Of a stretch of 60,000 nucleotides of DNA, positions 46,671-58,380 are shown one piece after another. How positions within the stretch are numbered: the first letter of the stretch is position 1; every line of letters begins with the position of its first letter. The stretch comes from Owenia fusiformis (lineage: Eukaryota; Annelida; Polychaeta; Sabellida; Oweniidae), in the NCBI GenBank assembly GCA_903813345.2, contig CAIIXF020000011.1:12126842-12186841 (forward strand), read 5' to 3'. The translations under genes and the position numbers were made by a program. The notes under the pieces are model-generated. The model made no database searches and was not told the origin of the DNA. It was given only the letters and a program-made list of their open reading frames with translations.

Positions 46671-46813
46671 AATGCCTTGGTCACATTTGCTCCGATTTTC
46701 ACAACGGCGCCCTGCCGATCGAGTATTTTGTTCAAAATTGAATACAATATTGGACTAAACACTCAATCGGCTGGGTGCCAGCCGATGGATCGAAACAAAT
46801 GTGACCCAGGCAT
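46671..46813. mobile_element. 143-bp palindromic MITE, uninterrupted copy
   Basis: Same family as 27285-27917: aatgccttggtcacatttgc at the left and aaatgtgacccaggcat at the right. The inner palindrome is gatcgagtattttg / caaaattgaatac with cactcaatcggc. This copy shows the state before insertion. Confidence 0.85.
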
Positions 46814-47103
46814 AAGGGAAGCTAAGACTAAGTTAACTTTCAAAAAAGTTCATGTGTTTGCCTGTTTACATAAGATATCTGAAATTAGTTTTGAAAGTGG
46901 ACACCCTGTTGAAGGAACATACAATCTTCAATAGATACGACTGTGTCTTAAAAATAGATCTAGTTAAATGTATTGTGGCTCAAAAATGAGGAAAAATAAA
47001 AACAAACATCTTTGCTAAGTAGCCTGAACAAAGTTCATATCTCCATGAACACTCATCCTCCGATCACAGGGCTTCAAAATTCAGAATGTCTTCTTTCTTT
47101 TTA

Positions 47104-47261
47104 CCCCCTGCTATAACCAAGTTGGAAGCGCCCGATTAAACCAAATCACGTGATCTAAGTATGCGCCGATGATGTATACATGATTGCTGTCGCAGTGTTG
47201 TGGCAGCGAATCAAATTGCGAGTTCTTAATCGGGGAAATGCTAACTGCTTATAGCAGGGGG
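47104..47261. mobile_element. 158-bp MITE-like palindrome (CCCCCTGCTATAA)
   Basis: Ends ccccctgctataa and ttatagcaggggg are inverted. Similarity continues inward with gaps (cccgattaa / ttaatcggg). No coding capacity. Confidence 0.75.
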
Positions 47262-50125
47262 AAAAAGGAGGTACGGATTCTGGACACCTGCTTTGGAGGA
47301 TGATGAACACTATACAGCTTTTAATAGTGGCAGACATTCTTAGGCTGAATTCCAGAGTAAAGAGAAAAAGTGCTCCATATTGAATCTGAGGAATTTGCAA
47401 CCTTATAGCCAATTTGCCAATTTAAATCATTTACTTTGGATCTTGGGTTTCCTGTATTCAAGAAAACAGAATCTTCAAAAAACAAAACAAATATCTAAAC
47501 ATGAACATTTATTTCACTGAAAACGTCAGATAAACTACACTATCCTACTATATACATGTTACAATAAATAGTTTGAGATAAATAATCATACTAAAATTAC
47601 AAAAATACATTTCTGATTACATTCAATTCCTGAAATCATAATAAGATAACCAAAATATATGATTCATCTGTTGGTTAAATATTCAAAATTAACAACTCAA
47701 AATGATTAGACACACACTGACACATGGAACCTTTACATGCATTTTCCGCACGGTACAGAACCACATGGTACAAACTACGAACATTAATTTAAATTTTTGA
47801 CCTACCATATGAAGAAAAGGGTGCAGTATGAGACTCGTAATCCTTGATTTTCAAACATCTGGTAGATCGAAGATTCAAATTAACGGTCGAAGTTAGTATG
47901 GCGTGTGTACAGGTTTAGTTTTGTTGTTGCAATCTAAAGCTCAATCTTAAAGCTCATTTGACATTAGTTAATTGTTAATACAAAACCCCCTTAGGCCTTT
48001 AATTCCCAAAGTTAGCAATAATTGCAGGTATATATGGAGTAGTACATTTGATATAGAAATATAGAAAATCATGGAATTCACAAATTATCAAATATGTAAT
48101 AAATGATTTTTACATTAAACTGTAATTACATATAAAGGTAGTATTAAATATTTTGTGTAAGTATTATGCAAATTACTGGCCATTCATTAGATTAGGAATA
48201 TAGTGCATTACAAAGTATAGTACAGGCATGTGACAGATTTGGCAAAAAGAGGCAAAAACAAAATTACAAGTTTACAATGAAGTAGAGAATCTGTATATCA
48301 TATTTAATCATTTGTCTAATACATGTAATCAACCACTGCCAGGCAGTATATTGGTTGTAAGTTCTCATATAATAATTATATACATTTGTTACATGTACAA
48401 TAAAATACATGAATGCTAAAATAATTGAATTGAACTTGTTTTGATTTGACTCCCTTGCAGAATTACCCTTTGCAGACTTCATATCTCTAAAAGAGACCTT
48501 CATCAATTGTGCACACTTAAAATTATCGAACCCATAAGAAATAAGTCTGATCTAGCATTACTAATTATAATATTAGAAGTCTCAATATGCTGTACAAAAT
48601 CTGGCTTCCCGCCTGGTCTGATTGGTTTTACGCATGACGTGACAAAAATATTAAATTTCTCATTCATTTGATTGTTGTGATATGTTCTGCAAAGCAGAAC
48701 CTTCAGCATTGTTAACCACTGTCTGAGGTATATCTGCTTCTTAAGCCATCACAACAAATCAGGCTGATATGTGATTAACATAACAGGATTTATTAAAAAA
48801 GGATTAAACTTGAATAAGACTTAATAAGATTATTCTATATAAATGAGGAATGGAATTCAATTTGTTGTAAATCAACAATTATAAACATAAATATAAAGAT
48901 AAAATTGCAGATATAATTCATTCATAATTCTCAATTAAAATGGATGAAATTTCAGATATAAGTCATTTTCTCAATTAAAATGGATATATCTTTATATACT
49001 GTTGTTACGGTATTTCATTTGTAACATTTTGTCTTCCAAATTATGGGAACATGTTATAAATAAATGAGTTACTACACAATGTATCTGAATATTGACAAAT
49101 TCAGAAAATCTCATTTGAATCTATTCAAATACATGCTATGAACTCATTTCTGTTCTGTGCGACTTTTAACAAATAAGCATTAAAATACCAAAATATTGAG
49201 AAGATATTGAAAGGATCATTTTCAGGTCCAAAATGGAAAGTTTTTTGAATAATTTGATGGTTTGGTAGGGGACGATCCATAATCCCTTTGCCATTAGGGT
49301 TATCATTTTTATACCTATTTTTCGGATTATTACCCAGAGTGTAGTTTTCAATATTTGTGCTCACACATTTGTGTATACCATGTACAACCAGCATAACTCA
49401 TATATTTAATATTGATTAACAGAATCAATAATGTACAAACTATGAAACTTCTTGAAGTGTATCTAAGTGCCTTGTAGTGCACTTTAAACATATAATACAA
49501 TATTTACATATCAATTAAAGATATTTCTCAAATTAGGCAGAGGGCCATGTTTTGATATGGAGACATTCTCAGAAAGAGATAGACGTAATTGTCAGTACTA
49601 AGTTGATCAATGCCCTTATGACTGAATTGTAGCATACTTTAATTTGAAAATAAATCTGTGGACTTTAAATGCTATAGACTAGTACATTTAAGTCAGTCAT
49701 ATTAAATAATGTATAAAATATTAAATGTTGGTATATACACATTTCTGTCTAACGACTGCCTTGGATTTCATCTCTTTTATCCACTTCAGTGGAGTGTTCA
49801 TTATAGTCAGTTTATTATCCTATTTATATATTTAGAACAGTTCAGATGTTTGCATCATTTCCATGGAAGTAGAAAATGCTCAGTCAGGATGGCTACAGCA
49901 GTTCTGGTAAAAAATGAGGAAGTATTGAGTTGTGAAAATGAGCTGAATAACAAGTGGCAGAATAGATCATGGTGAACTAAGGTTGATTAAAGTTCATACT
50001 GCCATTTTGTTTTAGTTTTAAATCCAGGGCTCTGGATTATTGAAACGTCACTCTCATAATACTTTTAAAAGTTATCGGTATTCCATTGAAAAATAAAATC
50101 TGATGTGCTTCACAAATAAATGGTT
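47262..50125 (-). other. 3' flank of the ABC-transporter exons
   Basis: AT-rich sequence without exons. Part of it is presumably the 3' untranslated region of the minus-strand ABC gene. No single polyadenylation signal could be chosen. Confidence 0.4.
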
Positions 50126-52179
50126 TCACACTTGGTCTATCTGGGCTTTATTGAGTTTGAAATAGAATCCTTGAAGAGCTAGAAGATCGTTATGTTTCCC
50201 TTGTTCCACTACTTTGCCATTGTGAATAACGCAAATGATATCAGCGTTCTGTATGGTTGTGAGCCTATGGGCTATAACAATGCTAGTACGTCCCTCCTGG
50301 GCTTTGTCTAAAGCTTCTTGAACAGTCTGGAATATTAAAAAAAAGTTGACTAAAGGTGGCACAACTTGAGACTAAATAATTAGCACTCTATGGAAATGGC
50401 ATAGGGTTTAATAGCTACATGTACATGTATGTGGGGAACATTTGAATACAATGTGGTTTTCTTCATTTTCTTATTAAGAATGTCATATTACATTTTCTTC
50501 TATTTTAAGCTTTCCTTTATTCCTCATCAATATTTACAAACCAACAAATCAAAAAATGCTGCCTAAGTATCATTTTATCAAGCGCCACCTGTGTCCTGGA
50601 TGAAAAAAGCAAACCGGCGAAATGTAATCAAATCACAAACAAGCAATACCACTGAAATGGTGTGTAATTGTATATATGGGTTAAATGTTGAAAGATAGTG
50701 GACATTTGCCAGAAGCCCTACTTCTGTTTTCTTGTTACTCTTTTTGAAAGCTCATTAAACCTACTAAAAGCTCATGTGCCATCTATATTTGAATGAATAA
50801 ATGAAACTTCAAGACACTGGTAAGATGAAATCTCTGTTCTGACCCTCTAGTTCATGCACTCCCTTTTCACCAGAACTAGGGAAACAATACCCATTTCCTG
50901 GCTATTGGTGACAAAATCATCTATATGTTGAATTGTGTTGAGAGTTTTCTTGATATCCAGGGTGAATAATAAATATTTGGCTAAAAGTGTTACAGTACTT
51001 CAAATGAATACAGCATGATTTCTTAAACTGACCTTTTGACTCTCAGTATCTAAGGCAGAGGTGGCCTCGTCCAGTAACAAGACTTTAGGGTTGCGCAGTA
51101 GAGCCCTGGCAATTGCGACTCTCTGTTTCTGGCCTCCAGACAGCTGGGTACCTTTCTGGCCTACATTTGTATCATAACCCTAAATACAATGAAAAAAATT
51201 TGTTAACTAGACTGTAGTATATCATTACGATTCATTATATACCCATTTAAACCCCTGCTAAATACAGATAATTTCACAGTTTTGATAACGATATTCTCAA
51301 ATGTAGCTGGTCTTTGATGGTAGTTTGAATGTAAAATGGAATGAAAGTTAGCTAGCATAGTCAAAATGTATTGTCATGATTTCCTGACAAAACTGTCTGA
51401 TTGGTTAGACAAGATCAAAGAATTATTCTTAAAACAAAGCGTGAAGATGTTGTTACACTCTTTAAAAGGGTTCACACCTGAGGCAGAGATTGTATAAAGT
51501 TGTGAATGTTGGCGCTCCTGGCAGCCTCTATGATCTCTTGCATTGAGACCTCTCTTTGGTTGTCGCCATAAGCGATGTTCTCAGCAATCGTACAGTCAAA
51601 CAGTATAGGCTCCTGGGATACAATTCCGATCTGGGAACGCAACCAGCTGATGTTTAAGCTGCTAAGCTCTGAACCATCGGCAGTCTAGAATGGACGATTT
51701 AATAAATTAATATCTTATGACTTTATCATTGCGAGATTAGTATGGTTTTGAAAGCTTATAATTTCCATGTTTGGAAAATACAGAATATCTTTAAACATTT
51801 CCACAAAGATGATCGTACAAGACTATAATATGACCAATCCAACCTTCTGTATTCTGGTATTTCTTACAAATTGTTCCTAAATATGATAATTTGTGACAGA
51901 TATAACAATAACATGTCAACAGTTAATGGTAATGACACAATAAAGCCAAAATATTGTATGTAACTGAATGAGTAGACCTACCACAGAGCCAGCCTTTGGA
52001 TCATAAAAGCGCTCTATGAGTTGTACAGTTGTACTCTTGCCGCATCCAGAGCTCCCACACAGCGCCAAAGTTTGACCAGACTGGACGGACACATCAAGCC
52101 CCCTCAACACTGGGATGTTAGGACGAGTTGGGTAGTTGAACTCTACATCTTTGAACTCAATAGACCCAGAGAAGTCAGT
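50126..52179 (-). CDS. ABCB-type transporter, C-terminal nucleotide-binding domain
   Basis: Four phase-0 exons: 51982-52179, 51478-51684, 51033-51179 and 50126-50326. They join to 250 residues that form one complete ATP-binding domain ending the protein. The A-loop Tyr is at about 16, Walker [10 protein letters not shown] at 42-50, Q-loop Gln at 90, signature LSGGQ at 148-152, Walker B VLLLDE at 168-173 and the H-loop His at 204. The order and sequence are those of the second domain of ABCB/P-glycoprotein exporters, which use ATP to move lipids or drugs across membranes. All catalytic residues are intact and no stop interrupts the exons. No transmembrane exons were found upstream within the window, so it is either the 3' end of a gene with a very long intron or a displaced fragment. 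Confidence 0.9.
50327..51032 (-). other. Intron of the ABC-transporter gene
   Basis: Bounded by AAG/GTCAGT and atattccag. Nothing else was recognised. The smaller introns 51180-51477 and 51685-51981 are also plain. Confidence 0.8.
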
Positions 52180-53711
52180 CTGGAAAACATAATGGTAAAG
52201 GGTTAGTCACATGGATTTAAGAACAAACTGGTAAAATTGAGTTTACAGAACAGCCACTGTGTTATTTTCCGGCAAGTGGATCGTGTTGCAACTAAATGTG
52301 ATGATGCGATGCAACTCTATATTCTTGAATTCCATAATAAAATGAAGACATGGAGCCAAAAGATTCATCGTTCAGTTGCTAAAAATATTCTAAAAAACAT
52401 AGAACGATGCAAAATGTGTTTAACTAAAATGTTTAAAACCATGGAGCCAAAATTGAAGACTCATCTTTCAGCCTCTAAGACTCAACAGCTCCATTAGAAA
52501 TACTGTACATGTATTCTACTAACATAAAATGACGCTAAATATGTTTAACTAAAATGGGATGGGGCTTATGATGAATCTTGAACAATGGAAAAGACACACA
52601 AGTAGATAGAGCAATAAATTAACAAATTCCTCACTGATATTCTGTATTCATGTGCCAACTGTGGAAAATGCATTAATAGATGACTCTTGGCAATGTGAGA
52701 TCTCTTAATCATTGACTTTTATGACTTGTATTGTCAGGTGATAAGCACGCACATAGTACTTGATAAATTGATCACTTCTACTGTAAATGTACTTGTCAAC
52801 AACTTCACTCAACACATCGACTAGGGACATGTTCAAAAATAAGCAAAATCTCACTATTAGATAATGTAATTTATAATTTAAGAAGTTTTGCCTCACATTT
52901 TATAATCATTATACTGCAGAACCTTAGAAAATGCTTTTTGAGAGTTGATTCTAAATTCTAAATCAGGAACGATGTAACTACTGTTACATCGGGTATATCA
53001 CAATTTTGAGATGACCCCTCATTGTTGTCATATATTTTATTGCTTCTAACTCAAAGTCCACCCTACAGGTGAATGCTCACCACCCACACAACTCTGAATC
53101 CCAAAACACTCTTACTATATCAGATGATTTTCATGTTAATAAGATCACAATAATCTCTAATGGAGCTTTTGTAATATTTATGCAAGTTTGAATATGCAAG
53201 GAACATCAGCTACTAACAGGCAGAAAATGTCTTGTTTTCAGACTAGAAAGAAGAATTAAGAGTAGTGATGGGGTCCATCTCTCATAAAGGGTACATGTAA
53301 CTGGTTTAATCTCAATAACTAATTTACAACCAGTCAACTACTGTACAACTACTCTATGCTATATCACAACATTTGGGAACTTGTGAATTAATATTCCAAT
53401 AGTTTCCAACAAATTTTAGACATTAAATTATCCTTAAAAGAGTATTTACTATTCTATGTTGATTTTTTACTTTTTCCAATTGATAATTTGCAAATAAATC
53501 AGTGTTTGCAATAATAGCCAAAGAAATGTATAGATTTACAGTATTTCATACTTGAGAGTAATAATACTTATGTACTTTAAAACAGAATATTTCTAGAAAG
53601 CCATAGAAAATAGTTCATACAACATAATAAGGAAATACTGCAGATTTTAGATATAATCTCAATAACAAAACAACATTAGTGATTACAATTAGTGAAAAAA
53701 CTCACAATTCA
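52180..53711. other. Between ABC exons and the DoxX-like gene
   Basis: I looked for further ABCB exons on the minus strand and found none. A short frame at 52705-52896 does not resemble the family. The 5' untranslated exon of the plus-strand gene should lie here. Confidence 0.45.
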
Positions 53712-53724
53712 GCAAAAAATAGAT

Positions 53725-54560
53725 ATGACAGCAAGACGAAGAAGAACTACAATAGAGCACCTACGTACTGTGATGTCAGAAGATGTCAGTGACATAGAAA
53801 CAGAATCTGAAGATGATCAACCACCAGAAAGACCAAGCACTGAAATCTCAGTATATACACTATTTCCAAGATTTGCTGCTAAGATGTTAGGCATATTCTA
53901 CATTTTTACTGGACTTATTAAACTCTTGGCATGGTCAAGAATCAATGGGGCTATAACCAGATCAGCTGTGAGTAGACATGTAGTTTTTCTCAATCTTTAT
54001 TGGGAATGGGGATGAGTGGGGATTAGGGGGTGACGTCATCTGTCAATGACTTTTATCCTTTGTCTCATACCCAAGACTCTCAGTCTATTACCTCCCCACT
54101 TAACACAGGTTTAATGTATAAAATAATTTGGTGAACTGTCTGAACTTTGAGCCTACTATTAGTGGGCTCACCTAATGCCATCTCTAAAATACAAATAGCA
54201 TACAATTCCCAATATCTTATATGAATGACTTCGTTATTCCAGCTAAATCAATTCATCATATACTCAGAAAACTTCCCGCTTGCCATATTTGGGTTTCTAC
54301 CAGATCCAGAGACGTATATGTTCACGATTGGCTGTATAGAAATGAGCTTTGGTGCAGTATTAGGATTTGGGGGCCACTTACCATCACGGAAGCTCGCATC
54401 CCTAGGACTCGCTGTTATTATGGTGGGAGCAACACTGACATACATTTCAATGCTAGAGCTGAGACTTTTCCTTCCACTTATTTTCCTTGTTGCGTTAATA
54501 TGGATTTACTTATGTATAGAGGAACCTCCAAGGACCACAAAAGGAAAGAAGAACCAGTAA
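53725..54560 (+). CDS. DoxX-like small membrane protein (two exons)
   Basis: Exons 53725-53967 and 54243-54560 join in phase 0 (TCAGCT/GTGAGT; ttattccag/CTA) to 186 residues. The N-terminal 45 or so residues are cytosolic-looking and polar, with RRRR near the start and an acidic stretch (SDIETESEDD). Four membrane segments follow (about 56-72, 107-125, 130-150 and 155-172), with LGIFYIFTGLIKL in the first. This layout and the short size fit DoxX-like proteins, the group that includes TMEM35-type chaperones of nicotinic receptors. The assignment is by pattern and is not certain. The start is the ATG 13 bases after an acceptor (cacaattcag), which marks a 5' untranslated intron. It lies opposite in strand to, and upstream of, the ABC exons. 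Confidence 0.72.
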
Positions 54561-55068
54561 ACTGAATAAATTCAAATGATTCTTGAAGAGATATTGTCCA
54601 GGAGCTATAATGCAGAGCCATTGCTCAAATATATTGTATCCACAGAATCATTTACCATTATAAATTGGTATAATCCCACCGAAGATACATAAATCATTCT
54701 ACTCATATAGTCTAATATTTCAACCAATGCATGGAAGGTTGAACAAACAGACAGAAGGAGAGCCCTACTAGATAGTACTACACGCATTAACAAAAGCTCT
54801 CATTAAGTTAATAAGTTAAAAATGAATAAACTATTGTTCTCTTACTTTGGCATCTTACAACAAATATATTAAGAAATCTTCACTTTATGAATACTGCTGG
54901 AAATGTTGCCCAAGTGATATGGATTTCTGCACATTGAACTGAGCTTGAATATTGAAAACTGGAGTGAATGGTCAAATTACATAACTTTCTACTTAAAATT
55001 CAGATATGACGTATTTATTTGTGTTCTTGTACTTTGTACTTTGTATTTACAAAATAATACTAATAATA
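54561..55068 (+). other. 3' flank of the DoxX-like gene
   Basis: AT-rich and without coding signals; likely the 3' untranslated region. Confidence 0.45.
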
Positions 55069-57578
55069 AGGTTGTGTGACCACTCAAAATGTCCGGAATG
55101 GCCACATTATAGGGGGTCAATTATACATTTGTATTTAAAAAAGTCAATGGTTCTCAAGATATTTCCCAAAAACTGATTTTAGAATGAAAACTCCACTATT
55201 TTCTCCTTTGATCCTGTCCCTAGCTCCGATTTCGTTACTCGGCTGGGAAAAAAGGTTTGTTGGTATCATTTTGTTCCAGACACTCTCTAGAATAAATTCA
55301 TCTTGGGTGGAATAAAAATGTGTGGTAAACGAATTCGCTATGGGCAGTTAAAGAGGCGCCATCTATTCATTTTCAAACAGGGGGTAGGGGTATAAAATAA
55401 TTTTTTAACACATTTTAATAGTAAAATGACATTGAAATACTAATAAAATCTTATCAAAAACATTATTTACAATCAGTATGAATTTTCTTGTGTGGATTAG
55501 GGTGAAAATAAGGGCATATCTTGAAATTCACTACAGGGGCGCCACCTATTTCTGTACGTGTACTAACTTATTTTAGATTCGCTAAGGTACGAAATGTACT
55601 GAAAAAATTCATTCTGAAGGACCTACACATGTTCATACCACATACTTAAAATTAGATCAATAGCTTATGTACCAGGGGAGAAAAAATTTTAAGTCCAGAG
55701 ATTTTCTCTTCAGAAATCATCTATGTGAAGGTCATTGATCAATTTTGGCTTGGTAACATATTTGCCACTGAAGGCGAAATAGGTCAAATGGCCACACCCT
55801 TTTTTACGCGAATTCTCCCCCCCCCATTTTTGCATCTCCGGAACCGTTGGAAATAGAAGGTTGTGTGACCACTCAAAATGTCCGGAATGGCCACATTATA
55901 GGGGGTCAATAATACATATGTATTTAAAAAAGTCAATGGTTCTCAAGATATTTGCCAAAAACTGATTTTAGCATGTTACGCACAACAGTTTTCATCTATC
56001 CTGCATCATTTAAGACTGAATCCGCAGCTTCTATCTAGTCAGATCAGCGAAGGAAACAAACTTTTTTGGTTGTTGAGTTGAAAATTAAATTTTTTTTAAA
56101 TGTATAATCATATTCCTACATCTTATTAGTATAATATTATGACAAAGCAAGAGTACATACACCATTTTGAGTTTATTTGAGATACATATGCTCCATATTT
56201 TGGAAGTTATTAAGGTGACATATGGTCACCCCTGGGACGTCAGAAGCCAAAATGAGAATTAATAATTTCTAAAATGTACAATCATTTTTCTACTTCTTAT
56301 TACTAATATTATGACAAAGCAAGAGTACATACACCATTTTGACCACATTTGAGATACATATGCTCCATATTTTGGAAGTTATTAAGGTGACATATGGTCA
56401 CCCCTGGGACGTCAGAAGCCAAAATGAGAATTAATATTTTTTTAAATGTACAATCATTTTCTTACTTCTTATTACTAATATTATGACAAAGCAAGAGTAC
56501 ATACACCATTTTGACCACATTTGAGAAACATATGCTCCATATTTTGGAAGTTATAAAGGTGAGATATGGTCACACCTGGGACGTCAGAAGCCAAAATGAG
56601 AATTAATATTTCTAAAATGTACAATCATTTTTTTTCTACTTCTTATTAGTAATATTATGACAAAGCAAGAGTACAAACAACATTTTGAGCACATTTGAGA
56701 TGCATATGCTCCATATTTTGGAAGTTAATAATGTGAGTTATGGTCACCCCTATCCTGCATGATACCACAATTTTAAATTTCAATAAATTTTTTCTCCGCT
56801 GGTACATAAGCTATTGATCTAATTTTAAGTATGTGGTATGAACATGTATAGGTCCTTCAGAATGAATTTTTTCAGTACATTTCGTACCTTAACGAATCTA
56901 AAATAAGTTATTACACGTACAGAAATAGGTGGCGCCCCTGTAGTGAATTTCAAGATATGCCCTTATTTTCACCCTAATCCACACAAGAAAATTCATACTG
57001 ATTGTAAATAATGTTTTTGATAAGATTTTATTAGTATTTCAATGTCATTTTACTATTAAAATGTGTTAAAAAATTATTTTATACCCCTACCCCCTGTTTG
57101 AAAATGAATAGATGGCGCCTCTTTAACTGCCCATAGCGAATTCGTTTACCACACATTTTTATTCCACCCAAGATGAATTTATTCTAGAGAGTGTCTGGAA
57201 CAAAATGATACCAACAAACCTTTTTTCCCAGCCGAGTAACGAAATCGGAGCTAGGGACAGGATCAAAGGAGAAAATAGTGGAGTTTTCATTCTAAAATCA
57301 GTTTTTGGGAAATATCTTGAGAACCATTGACTTTTTTAAATACAAATGTATTATTGACCCCCTATAATATGGCCATTCCGGACATTTTGAGTGGTCACAC
57401 AACCTTCTATGTCCAACGGTTCCGGAGATGCAAAAATGGGGGGGGAGTATTTGCGTAAAAAAAGGGCGTGGCCATTTGACCTATTTCGCCTTCAGTGGCA
57501 AATATGTTACCAAGCCAAAATTGATCAATGACCTTCACATAGATGATTTCTGAAGAGAAAATCTCTGGACATAGAAGT
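55069..57578. repeat. Fold-back structure around a 172-bp satellite
   Basis: Segment A (55069-55693) begins gttgtgtgaccactcaaaat and segment B (55694-55856) follows. The start of A then repeats directly (55857-55975). On the right, A is inverted at about 56785-57406 and B inverted at 57408-57575. The loop (55976-56784) is mostly a four-copy tandem repeat. The arms are highly similar by eye, so single strands could form a hairpin. No transposase or clear target duplication was found. Confidence 0.88.
56090..56755. repeat. Four tandem copies of a 172-bp unit
   Basis: The phrase gacaaagcaagagtac occurs at 56141, 56313, 56485 and 56659 (spacing 172, 172 and 174). Units also share ctccatattttggaagtta and gggacgtcagaagccaaaat. 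The first and last copies are the most divergent. Confidence 0.93.
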
Positions 57579-57670
57579 GCATACTCAACCAGCATGAGCT
57601 ACTAGATCTTTTTTTGTTTAATTTTATGGTTATCTTATCGTATTAGGTTTTTAATCCCAGCGCTGGTATC

Positions 57671-57858
57671 ATGGGCGTATCGCTATTTTTCTAAGTAGTA
57701 CGCCACCACCACAGGAACAAGAGTTGAGTGAATCAAAATAGCAAGCATTCAGGTGGGGGTTCTCCCCAGGAAAATTTTGAAATTTGGTTGTATTTGGAGC
57801 GAATTTGCAACCATGTGGTACGCCTGTGCGTACCCAGCGTACCGGGCGCTACGCCCAT
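57671..57858. mobile_element. 188-bp MITE, GGGCGTAGCGCTA family, copy 2
   Basis: Ends atgggcgtatcgct and gcgctacgcccat are inverted. It aligns along its length with 37186-37374. Confidence 0.82.
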
Positions 57859-58380
57859 GGGTATACCTCCCCTTGGTCTAGTTGTAAGAAATTTTGTAAC
57901 AGATATTTGACCAGATAACTCTTCCTTTATCAGAGTAATAAAAAGGATTGTAAGGGAAAGATTGGCACACTTTTTGACCCGGTTTCTTCCAACATTTCCA
58001 GGGTATGGGCAGAGCATGTTACCCCAAAGCTCAACCAGTGATGCAGTAATTAATATGAACACCTGGATTTTCAATACAGAAAATATAAAATACAGCACAT
58101 GAATAAATCATTGTGCCATGTATTGGCATTTCATAACATCATTCATTATTACTGTGAAAGATGGTTAAAAAGAAGCATTCAAAAAATTCCTAAATACATT
58201 TTTTATTTATTAATAGATGTCGCTGGTACGTTGCTGATGTTTGAGGTGAAGTATTAACTGGGAATGTTATCTGCAAAGATCAATGTGTAAGCTTTTAAAT
58301 ACTTGTAGTTTCAATAGATTCTTATATCAAAGTAACATTTTATATGTCATTTGAAGAATGTACTCCTATTTTCTTTACTT
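57859..58380. other. Non-coding spacer, nothing recognised
   Basis: AT-rich, between the MITE and the long direct repeat. Confidence 0.4.

Noticed and set aside
52705-52896. Possible upstream ABC-transporter exon
   Set aside because: The translation lacks hydrophobic helices or any ABCB-like motif and has no matching splice sites.
57407-57595. Open frame in the right fold-back arm
   Set aside because: It is repeat sequence, present in the left arm with frame-breaking differences, and has no recognised domain.
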